Positions 22,699 to 34,153 of a DNA stretch of 64,000 nt are shown one piece after another. The notes beneath the pieces are model-generated. The model worked only from the letters and a program-made list of their open reading frames with translations, made no database searches and was not told the DNA's origin. The stretch is from contig NC_133665.1 of NCBI RefSeq assembly GCF_037893015.1, positions 99,433,637 through 99,497,636 of the forward strand, read 5' to 3'. The first letter of the stretch is position 1; each line of letters starts with the position of its first letter. Both the position numbers and the translations under genes were made by a program. The stretch comes from Macrotis lagotis. Taxonomy: Eukaryota > Chordata > Mammalia > Peramelemorphia > Peramelidae.

Positions 22699-23885
22699 GG
22701 GCCATGGAGGACAGAGGGGAAGGGCAGATCAGGTGTTTTAATCTGTGGCTTTCTTTATAATCCCTTGGCAAAGTAGAAGAAGATACCTTTTGCAAAAACC
22801 TGAGTTGCTCAAATCCTCTCACCTTGATGGAGTTACAGGGCCTGCTGAAAGATTGAAAAAGGGACAAACATTTTATCTATCTTTGGGGACTGAACAAAGA
22901 CTTGAAATTTATGGAGATAATCCTGTGCTTCTGCATCCCCTAACAAATTATTCTATCATAGTTTTAGGATTCACAAGCATCCTAGAACCAGGAGTACCAG
23001 CTGCCCTCTGGGGATCCAACATATAAATGTGAATGTAAGCTGGTGGAATGTCACCTCAGATCCATCTTGTGGGTCATTTTTAAGATCCTTGCTTCTCTTC
23101 TTCTCACAAAGATATTCAATGAACTGTTTTTTCTTTCTCCACATAATTGAAGGCAGGAACAGAGTTTGTAACATATAAGGGGAAAAGGCACTGAACTTGA
23201 GGTCAGGAAATCTACGTGGGGTCTGTTCTCAGTTCTGCCAATCTGTGTGACCATGGACATTCTCTTCCTTTTGATCTAATATCTTTTGTTCTTTGTACCT
23301 GTGTAAAAAGCAACAAAAAATGTATTGTGAATCCTCAGGGTCATTTAGCATACTTCTCATAATATTATTTTAGATTCATTAAGTACAATAATTGCAATGA
23401 TACCTTTTTCTCCTTAAAGATCCAAATTAAATTTATATTATACAATTATAATAAAATCTAAAATTTTTTTTCTCGTATTTATGAAAATTTTAAATATAAA
23501 GTAGTGAAACTAATGAAGAAAAATTATTATCTTATAGAAGACCTTCTACAAGATTTTTAAAAGAAGTATCCAAGATACAAGATTTCATATTACTTGCTCA
23601 CTATTATTTGTAAAATTTCATATTCAATTTTATCATTATATAAAATTTTTCATATATCAGTAGCAGTTTTAATGAAATAAATTACAACTTGAAATATATT
23701 TAATATAATATAGCAATGCCTCTAAACACAATTGATCTTTGATTTTTTTTTATTATTTAAACTAAGGCTTCCCACAGGACAAATATGGTTTTAAATGTTG
23801 CCAATAGATTTTATTTCTGAATTTTGATTGAGTAAAACAAAAATAAATTGAAAATGTTTTGCCATCTAAACTGTTTGTCTTTCAT

Positions 23886-24037
23886 TTTTTTTTAAGTTTT
23901 TGCAAGGCAGACGGGGTTAAATGGCTTGCCCAAGGCCACACAGCTAGGTAACTATTAAGTGTCTGAGACCTGATTTGAACCTGGGTACTCCTGACTCCAG
24001 GGCTGGTGCTTTATCCACTACGCCACCTAGCTGCCCC
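23886..24037 (-). mobile_element. WSINE1-like SINE
   Basis: Copy B partner of 7454-7610. Confidence 0.87.
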
Positions 24038-24057
24038 TTGTCCTTCATTCTTTTTAT

Positions 24058-24216
24058 TTTTTTTAGGTTTTTTAGGTTTTTGCAAGGCAGACAGGGTTAA
24101 GTGGCTTGCCCAAGGCCACACAGCTAGGTCATTATTAAGTGTCTGAGGTCGGATTTGAACCCAGGTACTCCTGACTCCAGGGCCAGTGTTCTATCCACTG
24201 CGCCACCTAGCTGTCC
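24058..24216 (-). mobile_element. WSINE1-like SINE
   Basis: Copy B partner of 7625-7788. Its 5' poly-T side differs slightly from copy A (GTTTTTGCAAGGCAGACAGG here), hinting at tail slippage or conversion with the neighbouring SINE. Confidence 0.87.
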
Positions 24217-24489
24217 CTTTTTAAAATTTTTTTATCTTTTTTTTAGATTGTCCTTCATTCTTAATGAGGACACGAAGAGAGTTATATTTTGCCTTGCACA
24301 TGAATCGCATTTAAGTGATGCAGAGCTGCCCAAAATCCTTAAACTGACCACTCTTCAACTTGAGTTGATTTAAGAATCTAATTCATTCTTAAGTCAGTTT
24401 ATCAAAATATGTAGGGCAAAATGGTAGAATTTTACGAACTTTCTTTATGGATATTTATTCTTTATTTTTAACTAAAAATATTTAAGACT

Positions 24490-24626
24490 GACTGTTTTTT
24501 GTTTTTGTGAGGCACTGGGATTGTGACTGACCAAGGTCACACAGCTAGTAAGCATCAAGTATGAGGTCACATTTGAATTCAGATTCTCCAAACTCATACT
24601 CTATCCACTGCCCCACCTAGCTGCCC
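24490..24626 (-). mobile_element. Old SINE fragment
   Basis: Copy B partner of 8061-8200. Confidence 0.72.
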
Positions 24627-25804
24627 TGTAAGGCAGAATCAATGTCCAGAATCAATGGATATGCTAATTTAGTTTTCTTTTATCATCCTTTGTCAATTCC
24701 TCAGTCAGAGATATAAAAGACATCAAATAGTTTACAAATCCAATCTAATTTACTGGAAACTTCAAGAAAATATAAATTAAAAAACAGTTCTAAAATTTTC
24801 AGATGATCATCTATGTCTTTCTTGACATACTGATCCAAAGATAGCTCATTTTCTAATAAGAAATTATCTAATGTCACCAAGAAATTGTGTAAGGCTACAG
24901 AACTCTTCTCAATTTTGTTATTTCAAATTTAGTTTCTTAATGATACTTTATAGTTTGTCTAGAACAGTCAATTTTTCTTTGTACCTGCATATGATGAGTT
25001 CGTTAATTTTTGAAAAGATGCTTGCTAAAGATATTAATCTTATTAGCCACATCACATCCTTTGTACATTCACTCAGGTGAAAACATTAGTGAAAAAGATA
25101 TTTCTCTTAATCAAATGGACTGCCAAAGAATAATCTTTCTACTTGAGATATAAGCAATCAAGAGTTAGTGGTCCTTGATTTTGAAAAAAATCAATTATTT
25201 TGACAGCACAGTATAATAGACTTTTATGTTGCTGAGGCATGTTCTTGATGCTAAATTTGTTTGTGTATGCTGCAGTCTGTCCATGCTGCAGACACATTCA
25301 TTTTTCTAATGGATGAAACAGGACCCCAATATTTCCCACTTATCCCTTTTGCTCCATCCATACAAATTCTACTATATGAGGATCAAATAATTTGTTTTCC
25401 TAAAAAGCATGAACTAATTAGATTAAATTAATTAGATTAAAATTAATTACATTAAATTAATTAGATTAAAAATGTCTTCCTATTGGTATTCACTGATGAC
25501 AAAATGGCTTAATCTCTTCCATGTAGATTTCCTAAAAATATAATAAAATAGCTAGGTTGTATATACATCATTATCTTATCAAATTGTAGAGCATAAATGT
25601 CACTTTTCAAAAATTGTTTCTACAGTCACTGATTCAACATCATTGGACATATCATTTATCTATTAAGACTTGATAGTGTTAGATCTGATGCTGTTAAATT
25701 TGGGTATTTTTTCTAGCTTCTTAATGGAATCATTACCAAACATACACTTGACCATTGATTTGGCACATGGAAAAATTCATTTTTTGTGCAATAATATCAG
25801 TTTA

Positions 25805-25990
25805 GGATTGGGTTAATCAGGTGATGCAGTAGAGTGCTGAGGATCTGAGTTCAAATTCAACTTGATGCTTTCTGGCTGTGTGATTCTGGGCAAGCCACTT
25901 AAACCTCTGTTTGCTTCAGTTTCCTTAACTGTAAAATGAGCACCATAGAGAATGAAATAACAAACTTCTCTAATATCTTTGCTAATAAAA
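25805..25990 (+). mobile_element. Old SINE with RTE-type tail
   Basis: Copy B partner of 9376-9560; the insertion is shared by all four hAT relics. Confidence 0.72.
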
Positions 25991-26918
25991 TTCAATAAAA
26001 ATAGGGTCTTAAAGTCAGACTTGTAAATTCTTCCATATTTTGCAGTTTGTTAAATTATTAAATCTGAACTTTTCATTGTTTTTCTCCTTTCTTGTTAATT
26101 AATAGATATAAATGAATCAACACTGTATGTTTTCAAATTTTGTTCTTTCCAATTAAAAAAATCAACAGGTTTATCCTCATAACATTAATGTTTTGATCAT
26201 AAATATTGAGAGAAAATAAATTTTTAAGCTGCCATTTGCAAGATCTTTTTGACAAATTTTACAACATAATCATGGACATTGATTAATATATCTCCAAGAA
26301 ATCAAAAACTAAATTTAATATCTTCTTCATTAAATTTCTTTTTTGCATTCACTATAATTAAAGTAATCTTGAGTATCTTTTTATATGATATGAAATAACA
26401 TTATTTCTGAATTGTAATTGATTAAATGACTTTTACTATTTTTCTGATGACAGTATGCTGAATCTGAATTAAAATTTTGAGATTGCTCATTAACAAATGT
26501 TTCAACATTAATTTTTTTTATATTTCCATTTTATGCAATGATCCATTGCAGCTCTTATAATGTATAGTTTTTTTTATCTTCACTTGTCCTTAAACATAAA
26601 ACAATATTGTATCCGTACAATTATAACAAACGTGTTTTTCTCCAAGGTGTCTTAAAAACAATTTGGACAGACATTGGGATACTTTTTAAAAAAAAATTGC
26701 CATTACCAACTTACTTGAACTCTGGAAGATATAGTTACCTAATCAAATGATAAAAGTGAACAGTGATGCTATAAAAGTCTACCATTAATTTTTTAGCTAA
26801 AATTTTATTATTTACATAGAAGTTTTAAATTAGGAAACTGGTAGTACAATATATCGATAGAGCCTTGGGACTGGAGTCAGGAAAATCTGAGTTCAAATTC
26901 AATTTTAAAACACTCTCA

Positions 26919-27100
26919 GGGGCAGCTAGGTGACTCAGTGGATAGAGCACTGGCCCTGGAGTCAGGAGTACCTGAGTTCAAATCCGGCCTCAGACACTTA
27001 ATAATTACCTAGCAGTGTGGTCTTGGGCAAGCCACTTAACCTCATTTGCCTTGCCAAAAAAAAAATCTAAAAAAAAAAAAGAAAGAAAAAAAGAAAAAGA
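26919..27100 (+). mobile_element. WSINE1-like SINE inside an older SINE
   Basis: Young SINE with a long A-rich tail, flanked by AAAACACT repeats. It splits an old SINE (about 26840-27300) whose partner in the C flank, at 45262-45500, is uninterrupted. Confidence 0.88.
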
Positions 27101-27577
27101 AAACACTTTAAACTAAGTGACCCTGGGTATCTGCTCACTTAACTTTTGTTTGTCTCAGTTTCCTCAACTATAAAATGGGGATAATGATAGTACCTACCTC
27201 ACTGGTAGGTTATGAGACTCAATTAATATCACATTTGTAAAAATATTTAGTTCAATTCTTCAGACATAGAAGACTCTAAATAAAGGTTTATTCCCTCCCT
27301 GCCCTTTCCTTCCTACTGACTAATATCAATACTGTGTTTAAAAGAATGTACCTAAAATTAGATTTCATGTGTTACTTTAAGCTTTTAGCAATGTTTATGA
27401 ATGAACTAACTCTCTGAAAGTAACTTTCTTCTCTTCTGTCATTGCCCACTGGTACACTTTCATAGAATATGTTTTACTGAAACTCTTCTCAAAGACATAT
27501 GTACAATAATTGGTACATTTTCTCAAGAGTTGGTCAATGATCCCCTGTACTTTTTTGTTTCTACAAAAAGTGCTACA

Positions 27578-27730
27578 AAGGGGTGGCTAGGTGGCGCAGT
27601 GGATAGAACATGACTCTGGAGTCAGGAGTACCTGACAAATCCAGCCTCAGACACTTAATAATTACCTAGCTGTGTGACCTTGGGCAAACCATTTAACCCC
27701 ATTGCCTTGCAACCCCCCCCACCCCTAAAA
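27578..27730 (+). mobile_element. WSINE1-like SINE with target-site duplication
   Basis: Flanked by AAAAAGTGCTACA (27565-27577 and about 27730-27742). The matching empty site is in the C flank near 46885. Confidence 0.88.
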
Positions 27731-27879
27731 AAAAGTGCTACATAAACATTTTGGTGAATATGGCACTTGATTTGTCATCATCCTCCTTCTTGAAGTATTT
27801 ATCTAGCTGTGTCAAAGGATATAGACATTTTAGTCACTTTTTTTCCCACATAATTCTACATTTGGCTGGACAAAGTCCC

Positions 27880-28160
27880 AACAATTGTCATTCTGAGTGT
27901 AACGTGCAAGGCTCTCTGGGATGCAAGTCTTTCCCCACTTTCCCCTGTTCTTCAAACAGCTTCTAAAGTAATTTTCCTGAAATGCAGGTCTGACCAAGTC
28001 ACTTCCTTAGTCGAGAAGTTCTATGGGCTCCCCTGTTGTCTCTAGGATACAACAGAAGTGCTTCTGTTTAGCTTTTGAAGTACTTCACCACCTGGTCCCA
28101 ATCTACATTTTTTTCCTTTGCTTCATTATAAACACTTCCCTTCCCTCACTCCTCCTTCTG
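27880..28160 (+). mobile_element. L2 LINE fragment
   Basis: Typical L2 3' ORF region (CCAAGTCACTTCCTTAG, then GGGCTCCCCTGTTGTCTCTAGGAT in part, then CACCACCTGGTCCCAAT). The same fragment lies in the C flank at 47150-47350. Confidence 0.7.
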
Positions 28161-28454
28161 CCTGTTCCCAGACCTCTATAGACATCATTAGACCTGGAAG
28201 ATGTTTCGGAAAGGTTTCTTCATTGATGTTGGATATAGACTTTTGTGTCTCTGTCTTACCCCTGGAGAGACAATTTCTATCAGAAAGGGCCAACCTGGCA
28301 CATGAAAAGATTCTGATTTTCCTGACCAGGGAGAAACTCTGAAGGAAATGCAATCAATCTATCTTAGGGTATTGGCGTGTTCCCACAGCCCCAGCTAGCT
28401 CCCCAGCTGATCTTTCTCTTCTCCCTCCCATTTGCCACTCAAGACAGCTGCTTC
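28161..28454. other. No recognised feature
   Basis: Short open frames on both strands (28118-28353) start inside the L2 piece and lack any recognisable domain. Confidence 0.5.
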
Positions 28455-30320
28455 AATTTTTGCTTTCAGCTGCCCATGAGCTAATAGTTGCTGAAACTGA
28501 AATAGAATCATAAATGGAAATAACTTTGTGACCATAAAATTCTAAGGCCAAGGTTAGTAACCTAAACTGGCAGCCTACTTTTTGTGACCTTTTAGCTAAG
28601 AATGAATTTTATATTTTGAATCTAATAAAACTATATTTTAAAACATAAACACCATTCTTAGCCCAAGGGTCATGTAAAACTAGGCCACTGGCTAGGTTTG
28701 ACTTGCAGGATGTAGTTTTCGGATTCTTATTTTAAGGAAATATGAAGCACAATTATTATAATAATTGTTATTTATATTTTATTATAAGGCTTAGTTAAGC
28801 AACTTGTCCAGTTTCACACATCCAATTCATACCAGGCCCTGGATTCAAGTCTTCATAACATTATATGACACTTCTTTCACTTTCTCACTGGCTCCCTTTT
28901 AGTCTTCAATTTCTCATTCTAGGAATTGTTTTTGGTCTTTACTGTGAGTCCAGGTCTGGGCTGGGTTCCCTTGAATCCCAGAGGGCTGATTCTATTTAAC
29001 CCTGTAGATATTTCTCTTGTCAAAAAGTGAAGTTGATTTTCTGTTCCCTGGGATACAAAACAGCCTAAATTCTGGGGCAATGTGTTTGCCACTGTTTTTA
29101 TTTCCTGAGAATTGCAGGTATCTATGGCTTAACTCTATGTCCCAATGCAGGTAGGTGTGATCATCTCTTCTTTCTCCAGCCACCCTTATTATCTGCATCA
29201 TCTGACCAAAGGATCTCAGGGAAAAGGCTAACCAACAGTGTGAATGCTACAGGAGACAGCAGTTATTATATTGATAAGAATATGAATGGTAGTGAATTCT
29301 ATTTACATGGAACTTAAAATTTGTGATGTTGTTTGCATATATGATTTTGAGTCATTTAACAACCATGTGAAATATGTATTAGAGATGGTGTTTAACTCAT
29401 TTTAGAGATGAGAAAGCCAAGCCTCTGACTTGGCCAGGGTCACCCAGTAGTGACTGGCTCCAAGTCCTACAACTCTACCCATTAGGCTTCTCTGTTTCTC
29501 ACCCTGCCAATGGTCACTGACAGAGTTGGCTCTGAGAGATCAGGAAATTTCCCTTGTGTCCCTCCTCTTCCAATCCTTCATCAACTTCAATGGGTACATC
29601 TCAGTTTTCTTATCTGTAAAAGGGGGATAAGCATAGTACCTACTCCCAGGGTTATGAGGATCAAATGAGATAATAGAGGTAAGGCACCTAGGAATGGGCC
29701 ACATACTTCTCAACAGCACCAACCTCAACTGAAAGAAATATTTGGCAAAGTTTGTCATTGCAAGTTACCCTCTCTAAGGCTTTTCCCTTTAATGGGTAGA
29801 ACCTATGTTCTTTTCTAACCTTTCTTCCCTCTACCTCAAAGTTATATTCTTTTGCTCTTTTCCCAATCAAGCTTTGCTTTCAAGAAAGGACCTTTTTTTT
29901 TCTGTGCTTTAAAAACAGCTTCAATGATTTTTCCTTCTTCCCTTTTTTCTTTCTTTCATCCTTCCTTTAGTAGGAGAAAAAAAAACTTATGCTAAAGGAA
30001 TGAGGAGCTAATGCTAAAATTTCAGGCTCTATTTTAAGGTATCAGAGAATTTAGGGGTAGAAGGGCACTTTTCTTGGTTTTTAGTATATAGCTTATAGGT
30101 GATCACATACTGTAACCATATATGGTGGCATCCCTAATTATAATAAGTGTGATAGTTTCTCATTTTCTCTGTATCTATCTCTCTCTGCTTCTCTGTTTCT
30201 TTGTCTCTGAACAGATATAGAATGTTGGACATAAAATCACAAATTTATATCATACACACATATATGTATATATCTTGTTTGTCTTCTGAATTCTTTTCTC
30301 ATCTGTATATTAAAAAAGAA
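28455..30320. other. Decayed flank shared with 9607-14900
   Basis: No gene. Blocks match the copy A flank in order, with an old SINE near 29300-29500 and another piece near 29580-29700. The A/B relation here is older and more diverged than inside the 98% block. Confidence 0.6.
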
Positions 30321-30324
30321 GCCT

Positions 30325-30470
30325 CAATATTCTTTCTTTTCTTTCTTTTTTCCTTCTTTTCTTTTTTCTCTTCTTTTCTTTCTTTTTCATTTCTTGTTTT
30401 CTTCATTTTTCCTTCCTTCTTTCCTTCCTCCTTCCCTTCCTTCCATCTCCCTTCCTCCCTTACTGTGTCT
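30325..30470. repeat. Pyrimidine (TTTCTTCC) tract
   Basis: Low-complexity CT-rich stretch; it yields the phenylalanine/serine-rich frames at 30201-30633, which are not genes. Confidence 0.9.
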
Positions 30471-30689
30471 CTCTCTTTCGTTTCATTCGTTCTTTCCTGT
30501 ATTTGCTAACTCATTTCCTATACCCTATACGAAAAAAGGAAAAGTACAATTTTCTCACCATATAAACATAATCAAGCTAAATAAATCCACACATTTTTCT
30601 ATGTCCAAAAATATATCTCATTATGCTCCTTGAGTCCATTCCCTCCACTCCCCTAAGGCAGGGAATACATAGCATAATTCATTTCTATC

Positions 30690-31950
30690 CTCTAGAGTTA
30701 TGGTGGATCAGTATATTGATCAAAGTTTTAAAGTTTTTCGAAGTTCTGTTTTTCTTTTAAAGGTTCTTATATACATTGTTCTTTTGGTTATTCTCACTTT
30801 ACTATGCATTGGTTCATATAAGCCTTCTCAGGTTTTCTGAAACTACTCTTTCCATTTTTTCTCATGGTGCTCATAGCATTCCATTACATTTCTTTACCAC
30901 AGTGGCTGTAATGGAATACTGAGATATACGTGCTATTATACAGATGGTATGGTACATAGATATGATTTATATATACTATTGTATACATGGTATATGAATA
31001 GAAGGAGCCCCTTTCTGTTTATGTACCATAAACTGTTTAAACATTCCCTGATTCATGAAATGTCCCTTATTTCCAGTAGCTGCAAAAAAAAAAAAAAGAT
31101 TTACTATAAATATTTTAGCATATTTGGCTCTTATCTCTCTTTTCTTGATCTCCTTGGGCAATAAGCATAGAAGTGGCATCACTGGGTCAAAGGATTATTG
31201 TTCAGATATTTTTTCAGTTGTGTCCAACTCTTTGTGACCCTATCTGGAGTTTTCTTGGCAAAGCATCTGGAGAAATTTGTCATTTTCTTCTTCAACTCAT
31301 TTTACGAGATGAAGAAACTGAGGCAGACATGTTTAAGTGACCTTCCCAGGGCAACAAAGTTAATAAATGTCTGAGATCATATTTGAGCTCAGGAGGATGA
31401 GTCTTTCTGACTTCAGGTCTGGCACTCTAACTGCTATGCCACCTAGCTGTCTAAATTTGTTTTACCATTCCCCAGTGGATAGGTATCTGCTTGATTTTCA
31501 ATTCTTTGATACCATCAAAAGAGTTGCTATGAATATTTTGGTGTATATGAGAACTTTATAACTTTATCATCCTCCATGGCATATGTCTATAAAGTGGGGC
31601 CAAATTTATGGACATTTTTAGTCACTTCTTTATCAAAATTAGTAATTGCTTTCCAGAATGGTTGACCCAGTTCACAGTTTCCCCCATAGCAAATGAATGC
31701 ACTTGGCTTTCCATAGTTCCTTCAGCACTGACTATGACCATCTTGTGTCATCTTTTCCCAATTTGTCTGGGGTAAAGAAGAACTCAGGATTGTTTTGATT
31801 TGCGTTTCTAATATATTATGGACATCAAGTAATTTTTTTGTATGATCATTAAAAGCTGTAGTTCTTTTGTTTCTTCATATTTTTTCATTACATATGCACT
31901 GGAGAATGATTCTTGGTCTCAAATATTTCTGCCAGTTCCCTATATATCAG
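30690..31950 (-). mobile_element. Old L1 3' fragments, split by a SINE
   Basis: Reverse complement of marsupial L1 3' sequence. The parts at 30690-31195 and 31455-31950 overlap in content (both have the ATTCCCxxATTxAT...GCTGCxATAAATATTTT motif), so two fragments are present rather than one element split once. Confidence 0.65.
31200..31455 (-). mobile_element. SINE with RTE-type (BovB-like) tail
   Basis: Begins with TTGTGTCCAACTCTTTGTGA-like tail sequence and GGAGTTTTCTTGGCAAAG, and ends with the tRNA-derived head (GCCACCTAGCTGTC). Confidence 0.8.
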
Positions 31951-31959
31951 ATGATCAAT

Positions 31960-32160
31960 GACCACAAGATCAAAGATCTAGGCTGGAAGGACCCTCAGGG
32001 ACCATCTAATTTAACTCTCTCATTTAGCATATGGGGAAACTGAAGCCCCAGACAGTTAAATGTCTTGTTTAAGGTTATACAAGTGAACCTCAGAGGCTGG
32101 ATTTAACTAAAATCCCTTGGATCTACAGTCATTGTTCTATCCATTGCACCTGTAATAGCA
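31960..32160 (-). mobile_element. MIR-like old SINE
   Basis: GGGAAACTGAAGCCCCAGA and CTATCCATTGCACC, MIR landmarks in reverse. Confidence 0.6.
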
Positions 32161-32800
32161 CTCCTTTTGAATACTCTCTACTCTCTTTATTTTCATCACA
32201 TGCTTCTCTCTGGGTTCTCTTCCTACCTGCCTAACCTTCCTCCTTCTCAGGTTTCTTAGCTGAATCATCATACATCATGTCCTCTAGCTATGGATGTCTC
32301 CTGAGGCTATGTACTGGGCCTCCTCTTTACTGTCCCTCAGTATTCTCATCAGCTCCTCTGTGTCTAGGTATCAACTTGTGTGCAGTTACCTCACAGATCT
32401 ATTTAACTAACCTTAGTCTACTGAGAGCCAGGTGTGCATCACCAACTACTTTTTTGGGTATTTTGAAATGTAAGCACCCCCAACTCCACATGTCCAAGAT
32501 TTAAAACCCTTTTCTTCCAAACCCAGTCCTCTTCTAAATTGCCCTAGTTCCCTATGAAGAGTGTCACCATTCTTCTGGTCACCTTGGGTTCAAACCTTGG
32601 AGTAATCCTCAACTTCTTCCTCTCCCTTCTCCTACATATTCACTCAGTTGCTAACTCTTGTTGATGGCATCTTTTACATCTATTTCCTTCTCTAATGTCA
32701 TGTTTTCTAGTTTGGACTACTGGAATAACCTCTGAAATGGCCTTCCTGACTCTTCAATTCATTGTGCATTGTCATTCAAAGTGTCTACTTACTATGTGTC
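32160..32800 (+). mobile_element. L2 LINE fragment
   Basis: L2 ORF 3' region: CAAACCCAGTCCTCTTCTAA, GTCACCATTCTTCTGGTCAC, AACCTTGGAGTAATCCTCAA and GACTACTGGAATAACCTC are recognisable L2 blocks. No open frame is kept. Confidence 0.75.
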
Positions 32801-33199
32801 AGACACTCTGCTAGGCTTTAAGGATGGCAAGACAAAACATTAAATAGCTCTCAAGGAACTTACATTCCATTCAGGGAAATGGAATAAATAAATAGGGAAA
32901 TAAATAATAAACACATAAATATGAAAAAGTATAGTTCGGGATAAAGTGAGGAAGGTCTTTAAGATAAAGACTTTGGCTCTGACATAGTCTAGTCAATGGG
33001 GAGTTGAAGTAGGGGAAGAAAGGATCAGATCTGTATGTTCATAAATTTTATATCTAGAAGAGAATTAAGTTATAAATTTTTTGTTTTTACAAGAAAATTT
33101 AGGCTCCAGTAAATGAAGCATCTCAAAGGTTAATTGATTTTCCTAGAGGTAGAGGGTAGAATCTAGACCTTTTGATTTCAAGTCCAATCCCATTTCTTC
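32801..33199. other. No recognised feature
   Basis: AT-rich and possibly old repeat; ends in MIR-like sequence. No gene. Confidence 0.45.
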
Positions 33200-33440
33200 T
33201 ATGATACAGCAATGGGTAGAACCCTGGGGCTTGGATTTTGGGAAGACAAGAATTTAAATCCAGCCTCAGAAACTTAACTAGCTGTGTGACCCTAGACAAG
33301 TCACTTCATTTCTGTTTGCCTCAGTTTCCTCAACTGTAAAATGGGTATAATAAAAGTCCTTACCTCCCTGTAAGGATAAAATGAAATAACATTTGGAAAG
33401 TGCTTATCCCAGCATAGCATAACATATCACCTCCTCATAG
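33200..33440 (+). mobile_element. Old CORE-SINE
   Basis: tRNA-like head, AGCTGTGTGACCCTAGACAA, and a CAGTTTCCTCAACTGTAAAA core. Confidence 0.7.
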
Positions 33441-33447
33441 ATAGTGC

Positions 33448-33453
33448 TTTATT
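33448..33453 (-). terminator. Possible poly(A) signal of gene C
   Basis: AATAAA on the minus strand, 476 bases after the exon 4b stop. I saw no nearer AATAAA or ATTAAA. Between the 4a stop and exon 4b there is none either, so both forms may depend on this or on a weaker site. Confidence 0.35.
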
Positions 33454-33928
33454 CATTCCCTTCTCCTTCCCTATTTTTTCTTTCCCCTCTTTCTTCCCCT
33501 GCCCCCTTCCTTCCCTCCTTCCTTTCCTTCCCATGCCACTTTAGGAAAATTGATTTTCTGTATGGTTAGGATAGATTGGACTCAGGAAGATAAAGGAGAC
33601 AAGAAGACCAGGTAAGAACTTGTTAGAATGTTATTGGAATCACAAAGCCTTTATAAGACAATTCTTGTCTGCCTGGGAAGCTGCAGTAAAGGGCTAATAG
33701 CTCCTGCCCTTGGACCCTCCATAGACTAATCTTTTGTCTTGATTCTTGAATATCTTATTGTATTTCTTCCCTATTTCTATATTTTCTTCTCCTCCTAGAT
33801 CTGTGGGTTCAAATCTTGGAAGTCAATGAAGATTGAAACAGGAATCTAATGGGTAGCTTACTTAAATTAAATTTAAACTAAAAACCAGGCAGAGGGAAGT
33901 CAGGTCCAGTTTGAGGTCAAGGCTGTGG

Positions 33929-34153
33929 TCAGGGTAAATCAGGGTCAGGTTGGGGTCTGGGGAAATCGGGGCCAGGCTGAGGACTAGGGAAGGGTCCAGG
34001 CCCAGGCCGGAAGGGTCTTCCTCGTCTTCCCCCTCTGCCACGGCCACCACGCCCACGCCTACCACGGCCTCGGCCACCATGGCCATGGCCATTGCCACCA
34101 AAACCATGGACTGGGGATAGCTCAGCATCTGACACTTCCTGGGTTTCAGCATC
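33929..34153 (-). CDS. CATH: Gene C exon 4b: Gly/Arg-rich and Pro-rich peptide
   Basis: 74 codons and a stop after a clean TTTCTTTCTCCCACAG acceptor. The acidic linker DAETQEVSDAELSPV ends in a Val that suits elastase cleavage. The rest divides into a Gly/His part (HGFGGNGHGHGG), an RG/RGG part (RGRGRRGRGGRGRGGRRGR) and a Pro-rich part (PFRPGPGPFPSPQPG, later FPRPQP). That gives about 12 Arg against 3 acidic residues in a peptide of about 59. Pro/Arg-rich cathelicidins (Bac7, PR-39, prophenin) are known in artiodactyls; the RGG block followed by a Pro block is unlike those I can recall. The GC-rich base use differs sharply from the surrounding AT-rich DNA. Confidence 0.87.
   Translation of the reverse strand, partial: DAETQEVSDAELSPVHGFGGNGHGHGGRGRGRRGRGGRGRGGRRGRPFRPGPGPFPSPQPGPDFPRPQPDPDLP

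Larger units (their letters stand above)
20351..26035. repeat. Segmental duplication, copy B
   Basis: Partner of 3915-9606. Its left edge directly follows AT-rich older L1 sequence, so intron 2 distal part and exons 3-4 of the pseudogene were not included. The right edge runs on into the 5' half of the hAT relic, which copy A lacks. Confidence 0.92.
24230..26600 (-). pseudogene. hAT (ZBED5-like) transposase relic, copy B
   Basis: The most complete minus-strand copy. The 5' part (26035-26600) matches 53100-53600 upstream of D, including the BED-finger region. The middle near 25640-25780 reads DMSNDVES, equivalent to NMSNDIEL in D; the 3' part equals copy A. Old SINEs interrupt it at 24490 and 25805. 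No open frame survives. Confidence 0.72.

Noticed and set aside
30201-30633. Phe/Ser-rich membrane-like protein
   Set aside because: Low-complexity TTTC/TTCC repeat.
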